This document shows positions 16,369-22,499 of a stretch of 22,499 nt of DNA, one piece after another (the first letter of the stretch is position 1; the number at the start of each line of letters is the position of its first letter). The notes beneath the pieces were generated by a model, which saw nothing but the letters and a program-made list of their open reading frames with translations, had not been told where the DNA came from and did no database searches. The stretch covers positions 1-22,499 of IMG/VR virus record IMGVR_UViG_3300042287_000351; one strand, written 5' to 3'. This DNA comes from a virus. A program made the translations under genes and the position numbers.

Positions 16369-16674
16369 CTATCTTATTGCGTTTATTTGTTTATATTCAT
16401 TTATTATACCTGATACATCTATAGGAATTCTTAATTGGCTTCCTGGTTCTAGATATAAAGAATCTCCTGGTAAAGAATTTGCAGATGCTATTATCCACCA
16501 AAAACTTGTATCTCCATAAAAATCAAATGCTATTAGATCTAATCTATCACCTAACACTGTAATAACGTAACTATCATTATTAGATAGAGGTATATCTGGA
16601 TAGATATTGTTAGAATAATATCTTTCTCCTGTATTATCTTTTGTTACTTGTATATTTTGGTATCTATAATTCAT
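16369..16674 (-). CDS. Baseplate wedge gp53-like LysM protein
   Basis: A small baseplate protein of the T4 gp53 type, which joins wedges around the hub. The sequence is a typical LysM-like module: SYVITVLGDRLDLIAFDFYG, then DTSFWWIIASANSLPG and EPGSQLRIPID. I take the ATG at 16674 (101 aa, MNYRYQNIQV), 1 nt after the TAG of the upstream gene. An in-frame TTG at 16695 would add seven residues but overlaps that gene and is less likely. The stop is 2 nt before the hub ATG. The position between the 617-aa protein and the hub fits a baseplate operon. Confidence 0.85.
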   Translation of the reverse strand: MNYRYQNIQVTKDNTGERYYSNNIYPDIPLSNNDSYVITVLGDRLDLIAFDFYGDTSFWWIIASANSLPGDSLYLEPGSQLRIPIDVSGIINEYKQINAIR

Positions 16675-16675
16675 T

Positions 16676-18529
16676 CTATGAAGTTTGTTGATCAAATAAT
16701 GATCTTATAGTAGTATCTTCGCGTTGAGTATTAATATTTCTTCTTACTGTATTTAATATATCAGGTGAAATAGTATTAGGTATGTTTCTTGATAGATTTT
16801 CAGCCTGCCTATTCTGTCTTTCTAATTGTCTTTCTTTTTTTGCTAAATTATTTTCATACGCGTTTGCATCTTCTACTATAGACTGTTCTATAAAGTTTTG
16901 AGAATTAGCTATTAGTGATGTATTATTTTGAGTAAATAATTCTTGATCGCTATTAACACTAGCTAATCTTCCGGAAAGATCAGTATTTCTAGTTATAGAA
17001 GATCTTCTAGGGAGTATATCCATAATAGGTTTAAATGATACTGATACATCCATTACTTGTGGTAGTTGAGCTATATCTCCTATTTGACTTTTTTCTAAAT
17101 TAACTTCCCAAGGGTAGTTATTGTCAACAGTAATATTTACGTTTTCTAAAAATCCAGGAACTCTATAAAGATAATCTCCTATTGTAACTCTAACCACAGG
17201 AGCTCTCATTATACCTTGTTGAGGACTATAATCTGGATATACTTGACTTACTAAAGCATTTACTTTATTATATAGAGGTCTTATTTCGTCTCTTGAACCA
17301 GCAGCTACTCTAAATGAAAAACTTATACTTCTATCAAAACCTTGATATGTGTAAAAATTTTCACCTCTACCCATATATTTAAAAGCATTTAATGTTGCTG
17401 AATTATTATCAGTTATTCCAGCTATTAAAAACGCCCTAAAAAATATCGCTGTAGAATAATTAGGATCATCATTTGAAATTGCCTCAAATACAAATTTAAT
17501 TATATCATCAGTACTTTCTGAATTAAATTCCCAAGGAGCTACATTATTCTTAAAAGCAAAAGGATATAATAAATTCATTTTATCTTTATAAGATCCTGCT
17601 GCAACATAAAATCTTTTATCTATTTGATTATTTCCCCATGGAACATAAGATCCGTCTAAAGCAAGACCTGTTTGATCTCTAAAGTCTTGTATTTTAGGTA
17701 TAGCATTACCAAAGTTAGAATTTTGAGCTCTTAATTGATCATAGTTCATTGTTGAAAATGAACGTAGTTTAGTAGTATCTACAACTCTTTTTATAGTAGT
17801 TACACCTATACCATAAGTAGATCCAGGGCCTCCCCAATATTGGAATATAAAATTTTTATTTAGTGATATTCCTAAAGTATTTACTGTATTTATATTCCCT
17901 ATTTCATTAGCATTTGCTATTTGTGCTATATTATTACTCATTTTGAGATTATTCAAAATAAGTAGTCTGTTATTTTCAGATTGATCGTTTATGTTTTGTG
18001 CATTAACTATATCGTAGTAATGTTTTTGAAAAGGATTAAAAGGCATTAAACCGTGTCTAATAGCATGTGCGCCTGTTCCAGAAGCCCCTACTTGTGCTAA
18101 TGTGTTTAATCCTTTATTATAAATTCTAGTATTTTCTAAAAGTCCAGGAAGCGTTGCTGATTGACCGAAACCATACAATGTATTTCCTGTTTCTACTTTA
18201 GGATTTGATAATTGTAGGCCGATTTGTTTTTCTATAAAAGCTTTACCTCTAGGAGCATCTTCAAAGAACTTTCTAATTCTTGTTTTATCTATTTGAGTAG
18301 ATAAAGTAAATGTTTGTGTTCCTATATTAAATTTAATATCTCCACCACGAATAGGATAATCTAAGTTACCAGTAGAACCTGGTCTAAAAATAGGATTAAA
18401 TGTTCCTGTTGCATTAATTAGATCTGGTATAGCCGTTTGAATATAAGGTAGGCCTGATGAACCATATCCTGGTTGATCATTACCAAACCTTAAGGTCTTT
18501 AAATTAGTTTTTAGATCTATTAGTGGCAT
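16676..18529 (-). CDS. Baseplate / tail-tube-cap-like structural protein
   Basis: A 617-aa virion protein, probably a baseplate component on which the tube is built (the place of T4 gp48/gp54). The most telling stretch is about residues 395-490: SFRVAAGSRDEIRPLYNKVN, then LVSQVYPDYSP and PVVRVTIGDYLYRVPGFLEN, a pattern typical of proteins lining the base of contractile tails. The N-terminus is Gly/Asn-rich and the C-terminus (about 545-617) is a charged helix (AKKERQLERQNRQAENLSRN) that may form a coiled coil. It starts MPL, like two neighbours. The ATG lies 12 nt after the tape-measure stop. The exact family is uncertain. Confidence 0.7.
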   Translation of the reverse strand: MPLIDLKTNLKTLRFGNDQPGYGSSGLPYIQTAIPDLINATGTFNPIFRPGSTGNLDYPIRGGDIKFNIGTQTFTLSTQIDKTRIRKFFEDAPRGKAFIEKQIGLQLSNPKVETGNTLYGFGQSATLPGLLENTRIYNKGLNTLAQVGASGTGAHAIRHGLMPFNPFQKHYYDIVNAQNINDQSENNRLLILNNLKMSNNIAQIANANEIGNINTVNTLGISLNKNFIFQYWGGPGSTYGIGVTTIKRVVDTTKLRSFSTMNYDQLRAQNSNFGNAIPKIQDFRDQTGLALDGSYVPWGNNQIDKRFYVAAGSYKDKMNLLYPFAFKNNVAPWEFNSESTDDIIKFVFEAISNDDPNYSTAIFFRAFLIAGITDNNSATLNAFKYMGRGENFYTYQGFDRSISFSFRVAAGSRDEIRPLYNKVNALVSQVYPDYSPQQGIMRAPVVRVTIGDYLYRVPGFLENVNITVDNNYPWEVNLEKSQIGDIAQLPQVMDVSVSFKPIMDILPRRSSITRNTDLSGRLASVNSDQELFTQNNTSLIANSQNFIEQSIVEDANAYENNLAKKERQLERQNRQAENLSRNIPNTISPDILNTVRRNINTQREDTTIRSLFDQQTS

Positions 18530-18541
18530 TTTATTAATTTA

Positions 18542-20941
18542 TTATTTTCCTGTTTTACCATCAAGATTAGGAACTCTTTCTACTCTATATTCATTTTCTC
18601 TTTTACTATCCACAACATAGAAATTACCATTAATATAAATAGTTTCTTTTGTAGGTTTTGCCATACTCATATTATCTACTGGTGGTGCTGTAGTATTTGA
18701 TGTAGAGTTTTTAACTTGAGAATTAGCGGCGTTTGGTCCTACTGAAACTGGTTCAAAATCAGATCCAACTGATCTTATTTGATCTGCTATATTTTTAGAA
18801 CCAGATCTTAAACTTTTAATAAACGCATTATCTATTTGTCCTAATGCTATATAATCTAATGCATCAACTATTTGATATGCAGCCTCACCAATAAACTCTA
18901 CAGCGTCGGCAAAAAACCCTTGTACTTTTTTTAATATTGCATTTACATATGTGGGATCAGATAACTTATTTACAAAAGCTTCTATTTTTTCAATAAGCTT
19001 AGTTTTTTCTACAAAGTCAACTATTGATTGTTTTATTTTATCTATAAAAGTAGCAATTTTTTCTTGTGTAGAAGCATTAACTAAATTTTGATATGCTTCT
19101 TCACCAATAGCAGCAGTTAATTCTTTTTGTGTTTGATATCTTTGTAAACCTAATTGAAGTTGTTTTCGTGCGTTATCAGTATCTTTAGCACCTAATAAAG
19201 AAAGAAGCTCTTGTCTTTTAAGCATTTCACCCATTTGATCACGACTCATACCAAATGCTGATGCTAAAGATTCTGCTTGTATACGATTAAGCTTTAAAAA
19301 GTCATTAGCAGATCCTACTTGTTTTGTTATTTCTGATGCTGCTGTTGCTAAATCATTATTTAAAAATGCTTCACGAGCTTTAGCTAGATTAATATCTTTA
19401 CCTGTTAATAATTGTGCTTCAAACTCTTTTGATATAGAAGATTCAAAATCTAAAAATGAGTCTGCTATAGAGTCTAATTGTTTTAACTCCATACCCATAG
19501 CTTTAACAGTAACTAATGATTTAGTTAAGTTAGCTGGATATTTTGCAAATTGAAGACCTAAATAACCCCCTAGACTAGTAGCCTCTTTTAATATTTGTTT
19601 ATTTTGAAGTTGAATTCCAGTAGCATCTTTTAATCCTTCAACTTGAGCTAAAACACTTTTAACTACATCTTTAGAACTTTGTCCTGTAATAGTAGACGCC
19701 TCAACTATTTCTTTTCTAGTATCTAATTCTAAGCCAGCAATGTCTTTCAACATTATATTAGTCTCAAGCTGTTCTGTAGTAAGTCTATTAACTACTCCTA
19801 ATTCATTAGATAACTCTACTTGGGATAATAAAAGTTTTTTCGAATTAGTAAAAATATTACCTGAGTTAAAGGATATATTTTGAAACTCTCTATTTAAAGC
19901 TCTTGCTTCTGACGATGATAGATTTAAATCTCTACCTGCTTTTATTATTTTATCATCAACTCCAATTATTAGATCTAATACAGCAGAAAAACCGTCTATT
20001 AAACCGCCTATAAGTCCACCTACTAAAGGTATATTTCTAGCCAAACTTGATAAATTAGAAGTTAATCCTCTAACTATATTAGAAGAATCCTCTGTCATAC
20101 CTGCTAAGAAATTTCCAGCTGAAGCAGCAGCGTCTCCAACTTTTGTAAGGCCTTTTTCAACAAGTTTATATGCCCCAACTACTGCACCAGTAAGTAAAAT
20201 AGGATCTTTAAATGTTTCAGAAATAGCGTCTCCTATTGTTGAAGTTACAGCTTTAAATTTATTTCCAAAAGTAAGACTCTCATTTTCATCTTTGAGATCC
20301 CTAGCTTTTTCAACCATTTTTTCATACGCCTTAGTACCAAATCCTAATGTTTGAGATATTTTTCCTAAAGCCAATCCTGTAAATCCTACTTCTGATTTAA
20401 TCTCTTTTTCTAATTCTAATTCCTCTTTTAAAAAATTTACATTTTCTGCAGCTACTTTATTTGATTGTAAAGCTGCGGCATAACGCATTTGATCTATATT
20501 AAAATCTTGTTCATTTTTTCTGATCTTAGTTTCTAAAATTCGTAATTCGGCACTTAAACTATCATATAATGCTGTATTTCCTTGCAACCTGGCTCTTCTT
20601 ATCTCATCTTCTTTTGTTGCTCTAATACCTAAATTTTTTACATAATCTTCTGATTCTTGTTTTTGAAGATCAGACATAGATTGTTGAAGCCTATTTAATT
20701 TGATTTGAGTTAACGCTTCTTTTTCTTTACCTTTTTGAAACTCTTTTTGAATGTCTTTAGTATTAATAGACTCTTTATTAAGAGCTTTAACTTTTGCAAT
20801 AGACGAGTCTCTTAAATCATTTATTTGAGATAAAAGATTTATAGATTTGTTTAATTCTTGATTAGAATTTCCTAAACCTTTTCTATAGTCTCTTATTGAA
20901 GATTCTAATTCTTTTCCTATATCTAATTGATCTTGTACCAT
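18542..20941 (-). CDS. Tail tape measure protein
   Basis: A 799-aa protein that sets tail length and occupies the tube lumen. It has the usual plan: a long charged coiled-coil N-terminus (about 1-185), hydrophobic Gly/Ala-rich segments near 245-330 (DPILLTGAVVGAYKLVEKG; IPLVGGLIGGLIDGFSAVLD), more helices to about 700, and a polar C-terminal tail (NSQVKNSTSNTTAPP) ending in a short strand-rich piece. At about 0.15 nm per residue, tail length would be near 120 nm, which is an estimate only. It directly follows the gp26-like gene and the 85-codon frame, the standard place for a tape measure after its chaperones. A near copy of the AT element lies 17 nt before the ATG. Confidence 0.88.
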   Translation of the reverse strand: MVQDQLDIGKELESSIRDYRKGLGNSNQELNKSINLLSQINDLRDSSIAKVKALNKESINTKDIQKEFQKGKEKEALTQIKLNRLQQSMSDLQKQESEDYVKNLGIRATKEDEIRRARLQGNTALYDSLSAELRILETKIRKNEQDFNIDQMRYAAALQSNKVAAENVNFLKEELELEKEIKSEVGFTGLALGKISQTLGFGTKAYEKMVEKARDLKDENESLTFGNKFKAVTSTIGDAISETFKDPILLTGAVVGAYKLVEKGLTKVGDAAASAGNFLAGMTEDSSNIVRGLTSNLSSLARNIPLVGGLIGGLIDGFSAVLDLIIGVDDKIIKAGRDLNLSSSEARALNREFQNISFNSGNIFTNSKKLLLSQVELSNELGVVNRLTTEQLETNIMLKDIAGLELDTRKEIVEASTITGQSSKDVVKSVLAQVEGLKDATGIQLQNKQILKEATSLGGYLGLQFAKYPANLTKSLVTVKAMGMELKQLDSIADSFLDFESSISKEFEAQLLTGKDINLAKAREAFLNNDLATAASEITKQVGSANDFLKLNRIQAESLASAFGMSRDQMGEMLKRQELLSLLGAKDTDNARKQLQLGLQRYQTQKELTAAIGEEAYQNLVNASTQEKIATFIDKIKQSIVDFVEKTKLIEKIEAFVNKLSDPTYVNAILKKVQGFFADAVEFIGEAAYQIVDALDYIALGQIDNAFIKSLRSGSKNIADQIRSVGSDFEPVSVGPNAANSQVKNSTSNTTAPPVDNMSMAKPTKETIYINGNFYVVDSKRENEYRVERVPNLDGKTGK

Positions 20942-20958
20942 TTATTAGTATTACCTAC

Positions 20959-20968
20959 GAATAAATAT
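20959..20968 (-). promoter_or_regulatory. Recurrent AT element, copy 4
   Basis: The minus strand reads ATATTTATTC, 9 of 10 matching the consensus, ending 17 nt before the tape-measure ATG in a 27-nt gap. Confidence 0.35.
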
Positions 20969-21226
20969 TTACTTTTTGTTTTTTACTTTAGAAACAAATG
21001 TAGGTTCTTCTAATTTAGATTTTACAACATCCGGGATTTTGAATTTACTCATGTCAGTCTTGTTTGTAACTTGCTGACGATCTTGATTTCTGATCTCTTC
21101 TACTTTTTCTAGATAGTCGTTGATCTTTTTAAGATTAAAACGTCTTTTTGAAACGTCCATATTCCAAACCTCAGAATAGGTAAAGCCCCCACCTCCGTGA
21201 TAGGTGAGCTCAAATACCTCTGTCAT
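20969..21226 (-). CDS. Tail assembly chaperone second frame (T-like)
   Basis: An 85-codon frame lying between a gp26-like chaperone gene and the tape measure. It starts MTEVFELTYHGGGGFTYSEVWNM, followed by helices (RRFNLKKINDYLEKVEEIRNQ) and a basic end. This is the position and the kind of sequence of the second half of tail-chaperone fusions (lambda gpT, Mu gp42), which bind the tape measure. The frame is open upstream of its ATG back past the slippery T run at 21255-21263, in the register reached from the upstream gene by a +1 or -2 shift. The fusion would be about 344 aa. An ATG at 21226 could also allow separate translation; no good ribosome-binding site is visible. Confidence 0.75.
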   Translation of the reverse strand: MTEVFELTYHGGGGFTYSEVWNMDVSKRRFNLKKINDYLEKVEEIRNQDRQQVTNKTDMSKFKIPDVVKSKLEEPTFVSKVKNKK

Positions 21227-21230
21227 GAAT

Positions 21231-21263
21231 GCGGACCTATAGTCCGCTCCCGGGAAAAAAAAA
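21231..21263 (-). promoter_or_regulatory. Probable programmed frameshift site
   Basis: On the minus strand nine T (21263-21255) are followed by the spacer CCCGGGA, then a perfect 6-bp stem GCGGAC / GTCCGC with loop TATAG (21247-21231). The loop holds the TAG stop of the upstream gene. The upstream frame reads GAA TTT TTT TTT CCC GGG. A slip of +1 or -2 gives TTC CCG GGA and continues without a stop into the 85-codon frame. A GC-rich stem 7 nt after a homopolymer in such AT-rich DNA is striking. Alternatives are RNA polymerase slippage on the run, or a one-base sequencing error in it. Confidence 0.65.
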
Positions 21264-22004
21264 TTCTGCGCTCATAGGCAGATCTACTTTTACAATCTCT
21301 CCATCAGATAGGGAGACATCTATTTTCATTATGACATCCGGAGTTATAGAAGCTATGTATTTTCGAAGTTCGATAGAATCCATGGCTAAAAGGTGTCCAT
21401 CATCAATAAAATCTCTAACTGATTTAACTGAATAGTCTCCATTAATAGCTACAATCTGGTGCTTTAATCTAGTTGAAATACCTCCGGCTTCTAGACCTAG
21501 GTTCTTTTTAACACCTTTTATTTCATCATCTATTTTTTTATCGTCAACTACAGTTAGTAGTTTAAAGGTTACTGTATTTCCTGATTTAGGAAGTTTAAAT
21601 TCAAACTCATTTTTATTACTAAATAAAGACCAATCTGGTTGTTTATACTCTAAATTTTGTAGGTCTGCAACTACTTTTTCTTCTTCACCCGTATTTGGGT
21701 TTTTATACATAAAAGAATAGTCTTTACCATAAGATAAGATTCTAGCCGCGATCAGTAAGCCATTCCTGTCACCCAAGGTTAGGTCTTCATAATTAATTGG
21801 TGATTTTATTAGACTCTTGAGCATCTTCTCAATGGCGAGGCCCTGGCGCAACAGGTTAACGTTTGTGAGGATGTCTTCCTCTTTAGCCGTCATATATTTC
21901 ATCTCTACTTGGCCAGATGATAGCGCATTTTCTTTTGGGTATAAAAGACCTTTAGAAGGTAGGTCAATTAATTCTGTTGGTACTGTAAACTTTTGTTCAG
22001 ACAT
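21237..22004 (-). CDS. gp26-like baseplate/tail assembly chaperone
   Basis: A 255-aa protein matching the T4 gp26-type family: VPTELIDLPSKGLLYP at the front, VEMKYMTAKEEDILTNVNLL, then LTLGDRNGLLIAARILSYGKDYSF at about 77-100. The C-terminal part is beta-rich and ends EFFFPGSGL. It lies just before the tape measure, where tail chaperones are expected, and its last codons hold the slippery run that would fuse it to the next frame. It is thus likely the G-like half of a G/GT-type pair. The ATG follows a 95-nt gap containing a terminator for the tail-tube gene and two AT elements, so it probably begins a new transcript. Confidence 0.85.
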   Translation of the reverse strand: MSEQKFTVPTELIDLPSKGLLYPKENALSSGQVEMKYMTAKEEDILTNVNLLRQGLAIEKMLKSLIKSPINYEDLTLGDRNGLLIAARILSYGKDYSFMYKNPNTGEEEKVVADLQNLEYKQPDWSLFSNKNEFEFKLPKSGNTVTFKLLTVVDDKKIDDEIKGVKKNLGLEAGGISTRLKHQIVAINGDYSVKSVRDFIDDGHLLAMDSIELRKYIASITPDVIMKIDVSLSDGEIVKVDLPMSAEFFFPGSGL

Positions 22005-22014
22005 AAAACGTATT

Positions 22015-22027
22015 TATTTATAAATAT
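22015..22027 (-). promoter_or_regulatory. Possible promoter before gp26-like gene
   Basis: Two overlapping matches on the minus strand: ATATTTATAA (22027-22018), 9 of 10 to the recurrent element and 13 nt before the ATG, and TATAAATA (22022-22015), identical to the T4 late-promoter core. It lies between the tail-tube terminator and the gene start, where a new promoter would be expected. The region is very AT-rich, so chance is possible. Confidence 0.4.
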
Positions 22028-22050
22028 AAGAATAATTAATTTTATAAAAT

Positions 22051-22075
22051 AAAAAAAGCCTCTAGTAATAGAGGC
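22051..22075 (-). terminator. Intrinsic terminator after tail-tube gene
   Basis: On the minus strand GCCTCTA, loop TTAC, TAGAGGC, then seven T. This is a perfect 7-bp stem with a tetraloop and a U tail, 24 nt after the tail-tube stop. It separates the highly expressed tube gene from the chaperone and tape-measure genes. Confidence 0.9.
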
Positions 22076-22099
22076 CTTTCTTTTAAGTATATAATTATT

Positions 22100-22499
22100 C
22101 TAGTAGTTAAGTACGCAATAATCCATTCCTATTGACAAAGTCAATTCAGTTGGATCAGATGTTGACCAGTCATAGTTTCCAAAAGTAGCTTCTTTAATGA
22201 AAGCACCTTTAATAATCCACTCACTTACAATATCACCTACTGGACCTAAGATAGACAAGTTAAGATCTTTCTTATAAAAGTCAGAATAACCATCACGACC
22301 AGTTACTGATTCATGGTGAAGACGTACCCATTCCATTACAGCTTGTTGTCCTGAAGGAGATACTGGGTTATAAAGTGCTAAGCTCATATCTCTCCATTCA
22401 GCTTTACCTTTTATCTTACGATAAACGTTGATATGGTCGAGTTTGATCTCATTTAAAGTTACACCTGGTGCGTCTGCCTTCTTAATCATATAAGAAGGA
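22100..22499 (-). CDS. Tail tube protein, gp19-like (5' end cut off)
   Basis: The major tube subunit of a contractile tail. The frame stays open past the first visible ATG (22489) to the window edge (codons for P, S, Y precede it), so the gene is truncated here. T4 gp19 is 163 aa and about 132 are present. Typical parts are INVYRKIKGKAEWRDMSLAL, SGQQAVMEWVRLHHESVTG and the C-terminal DYCVLNY; GPVGDIVSEWIIKGAF and LTLSIGMDY form the conserved beta-barrel. It is followed by a strong terminator, as expected for a gene needing high output. The sheath gene would lie just outside the window. Confidence 0.88.
   Translation of the reverse strand, partial: PSYMIKKADAPGVTLNEIKLDHINVYRKIKGKAEWRDMSLALYNPVSPSGQQAVMEWVRLHHESVTGRDGYSDFYKKDLNLSILGPVGDIVSEWIIKGAFIKEATFGNYDWSTSDPTELTLSIGMDYCVLNY

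Noticed and set aside
16369-16695. Longer gp53 reading from TTG at 16695
   Set aside because: It would overlap the end of the upstream gene by 20 nt with a rare start codon, while an ATG lies 1 nt after that gene's stop.
20969-22004. The gp26-like gene and the 85-codon frame as one gene broken by a sequencing error
   Set aside because: Not excluded, since the break is at a 9-base homopolymer. I prefer recoding because the GC-rich hairpin with the stop in its loop sits at the right distance and the gene order matches known chaperone pairs.

Overview
The window looks like part of an AT-rich tailed-phage genome with a contractile (T4-like) tail, perhaps infecting a member of the Bacteroidota. 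The phage call rests on a tail-tube protein, a gp26-like tail chaperone, a tape measure, LysM-type gp53 and a very large baseplate hub, followed by a phage replication cassette. The host guess rests on a DUF5522-type gene (a family I associate with Bacteroidota), few Shine-Dalgarno sites and an AT-rich element resembling the Bacteroidota -7 box (TAnnTTTG). It is an inference only. Every gene I support lies on the minus strand and is tightly packed. No gene-free stretch exceeds about 115 bases, and I see no tRNA, CRISPR array or insertion sequence.

Read in the direction of transcription (high to low coordinates), the first module is tail morphogenesis (22499-11398): tail tube (cut by the window edge), a terminator, gp26-like chaperone, an 85-codon frame in another register, tape measure, a 617-aa baseplate/tail-tube-cap-like protein, gp53, a 1444-aa hub with a possible peptidoglycan-hydrolase end, and a 210-aa unknown. 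A 9-T slippery run followed 7 nt later by a GC-rich hairpin sits at the end of the gp26-like gene and would fuse it to the 85-codon frame. This looks like a tail-chaperone recoding site.

The second module is replication, recombination and nucleotide supply (11343-95): a short divergent family A polymerase, an unknown 142-aa protein, gp32-like ssDNA-binding protein, a terminator, UvsX/RecA-like recombinase, 5'-3' exonuclease/RNase H, DnaB-like helicase, a 73-aa unknown, B12-dependent ribonucleotide reductase (NrdJ), three small proteins, and a full family A polymerase with proofreading domain. A lipoprotein gene begins at 82 and runs off the left edge. Two family A polymerases in one phage is the most unusual gene-content feature. 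Primase, clamp and clamp loader are not in this window.

Regulation visible in sequence: a 10-base element (minus strand ATATTTATTA) recurs in five intergenic gaps, usually 13-17 nt before a start codon. Two related hairpins lie in the leaders of ssb and nrdJ. Strong intrinsic terminators follow ssb and the tail-tube gene.
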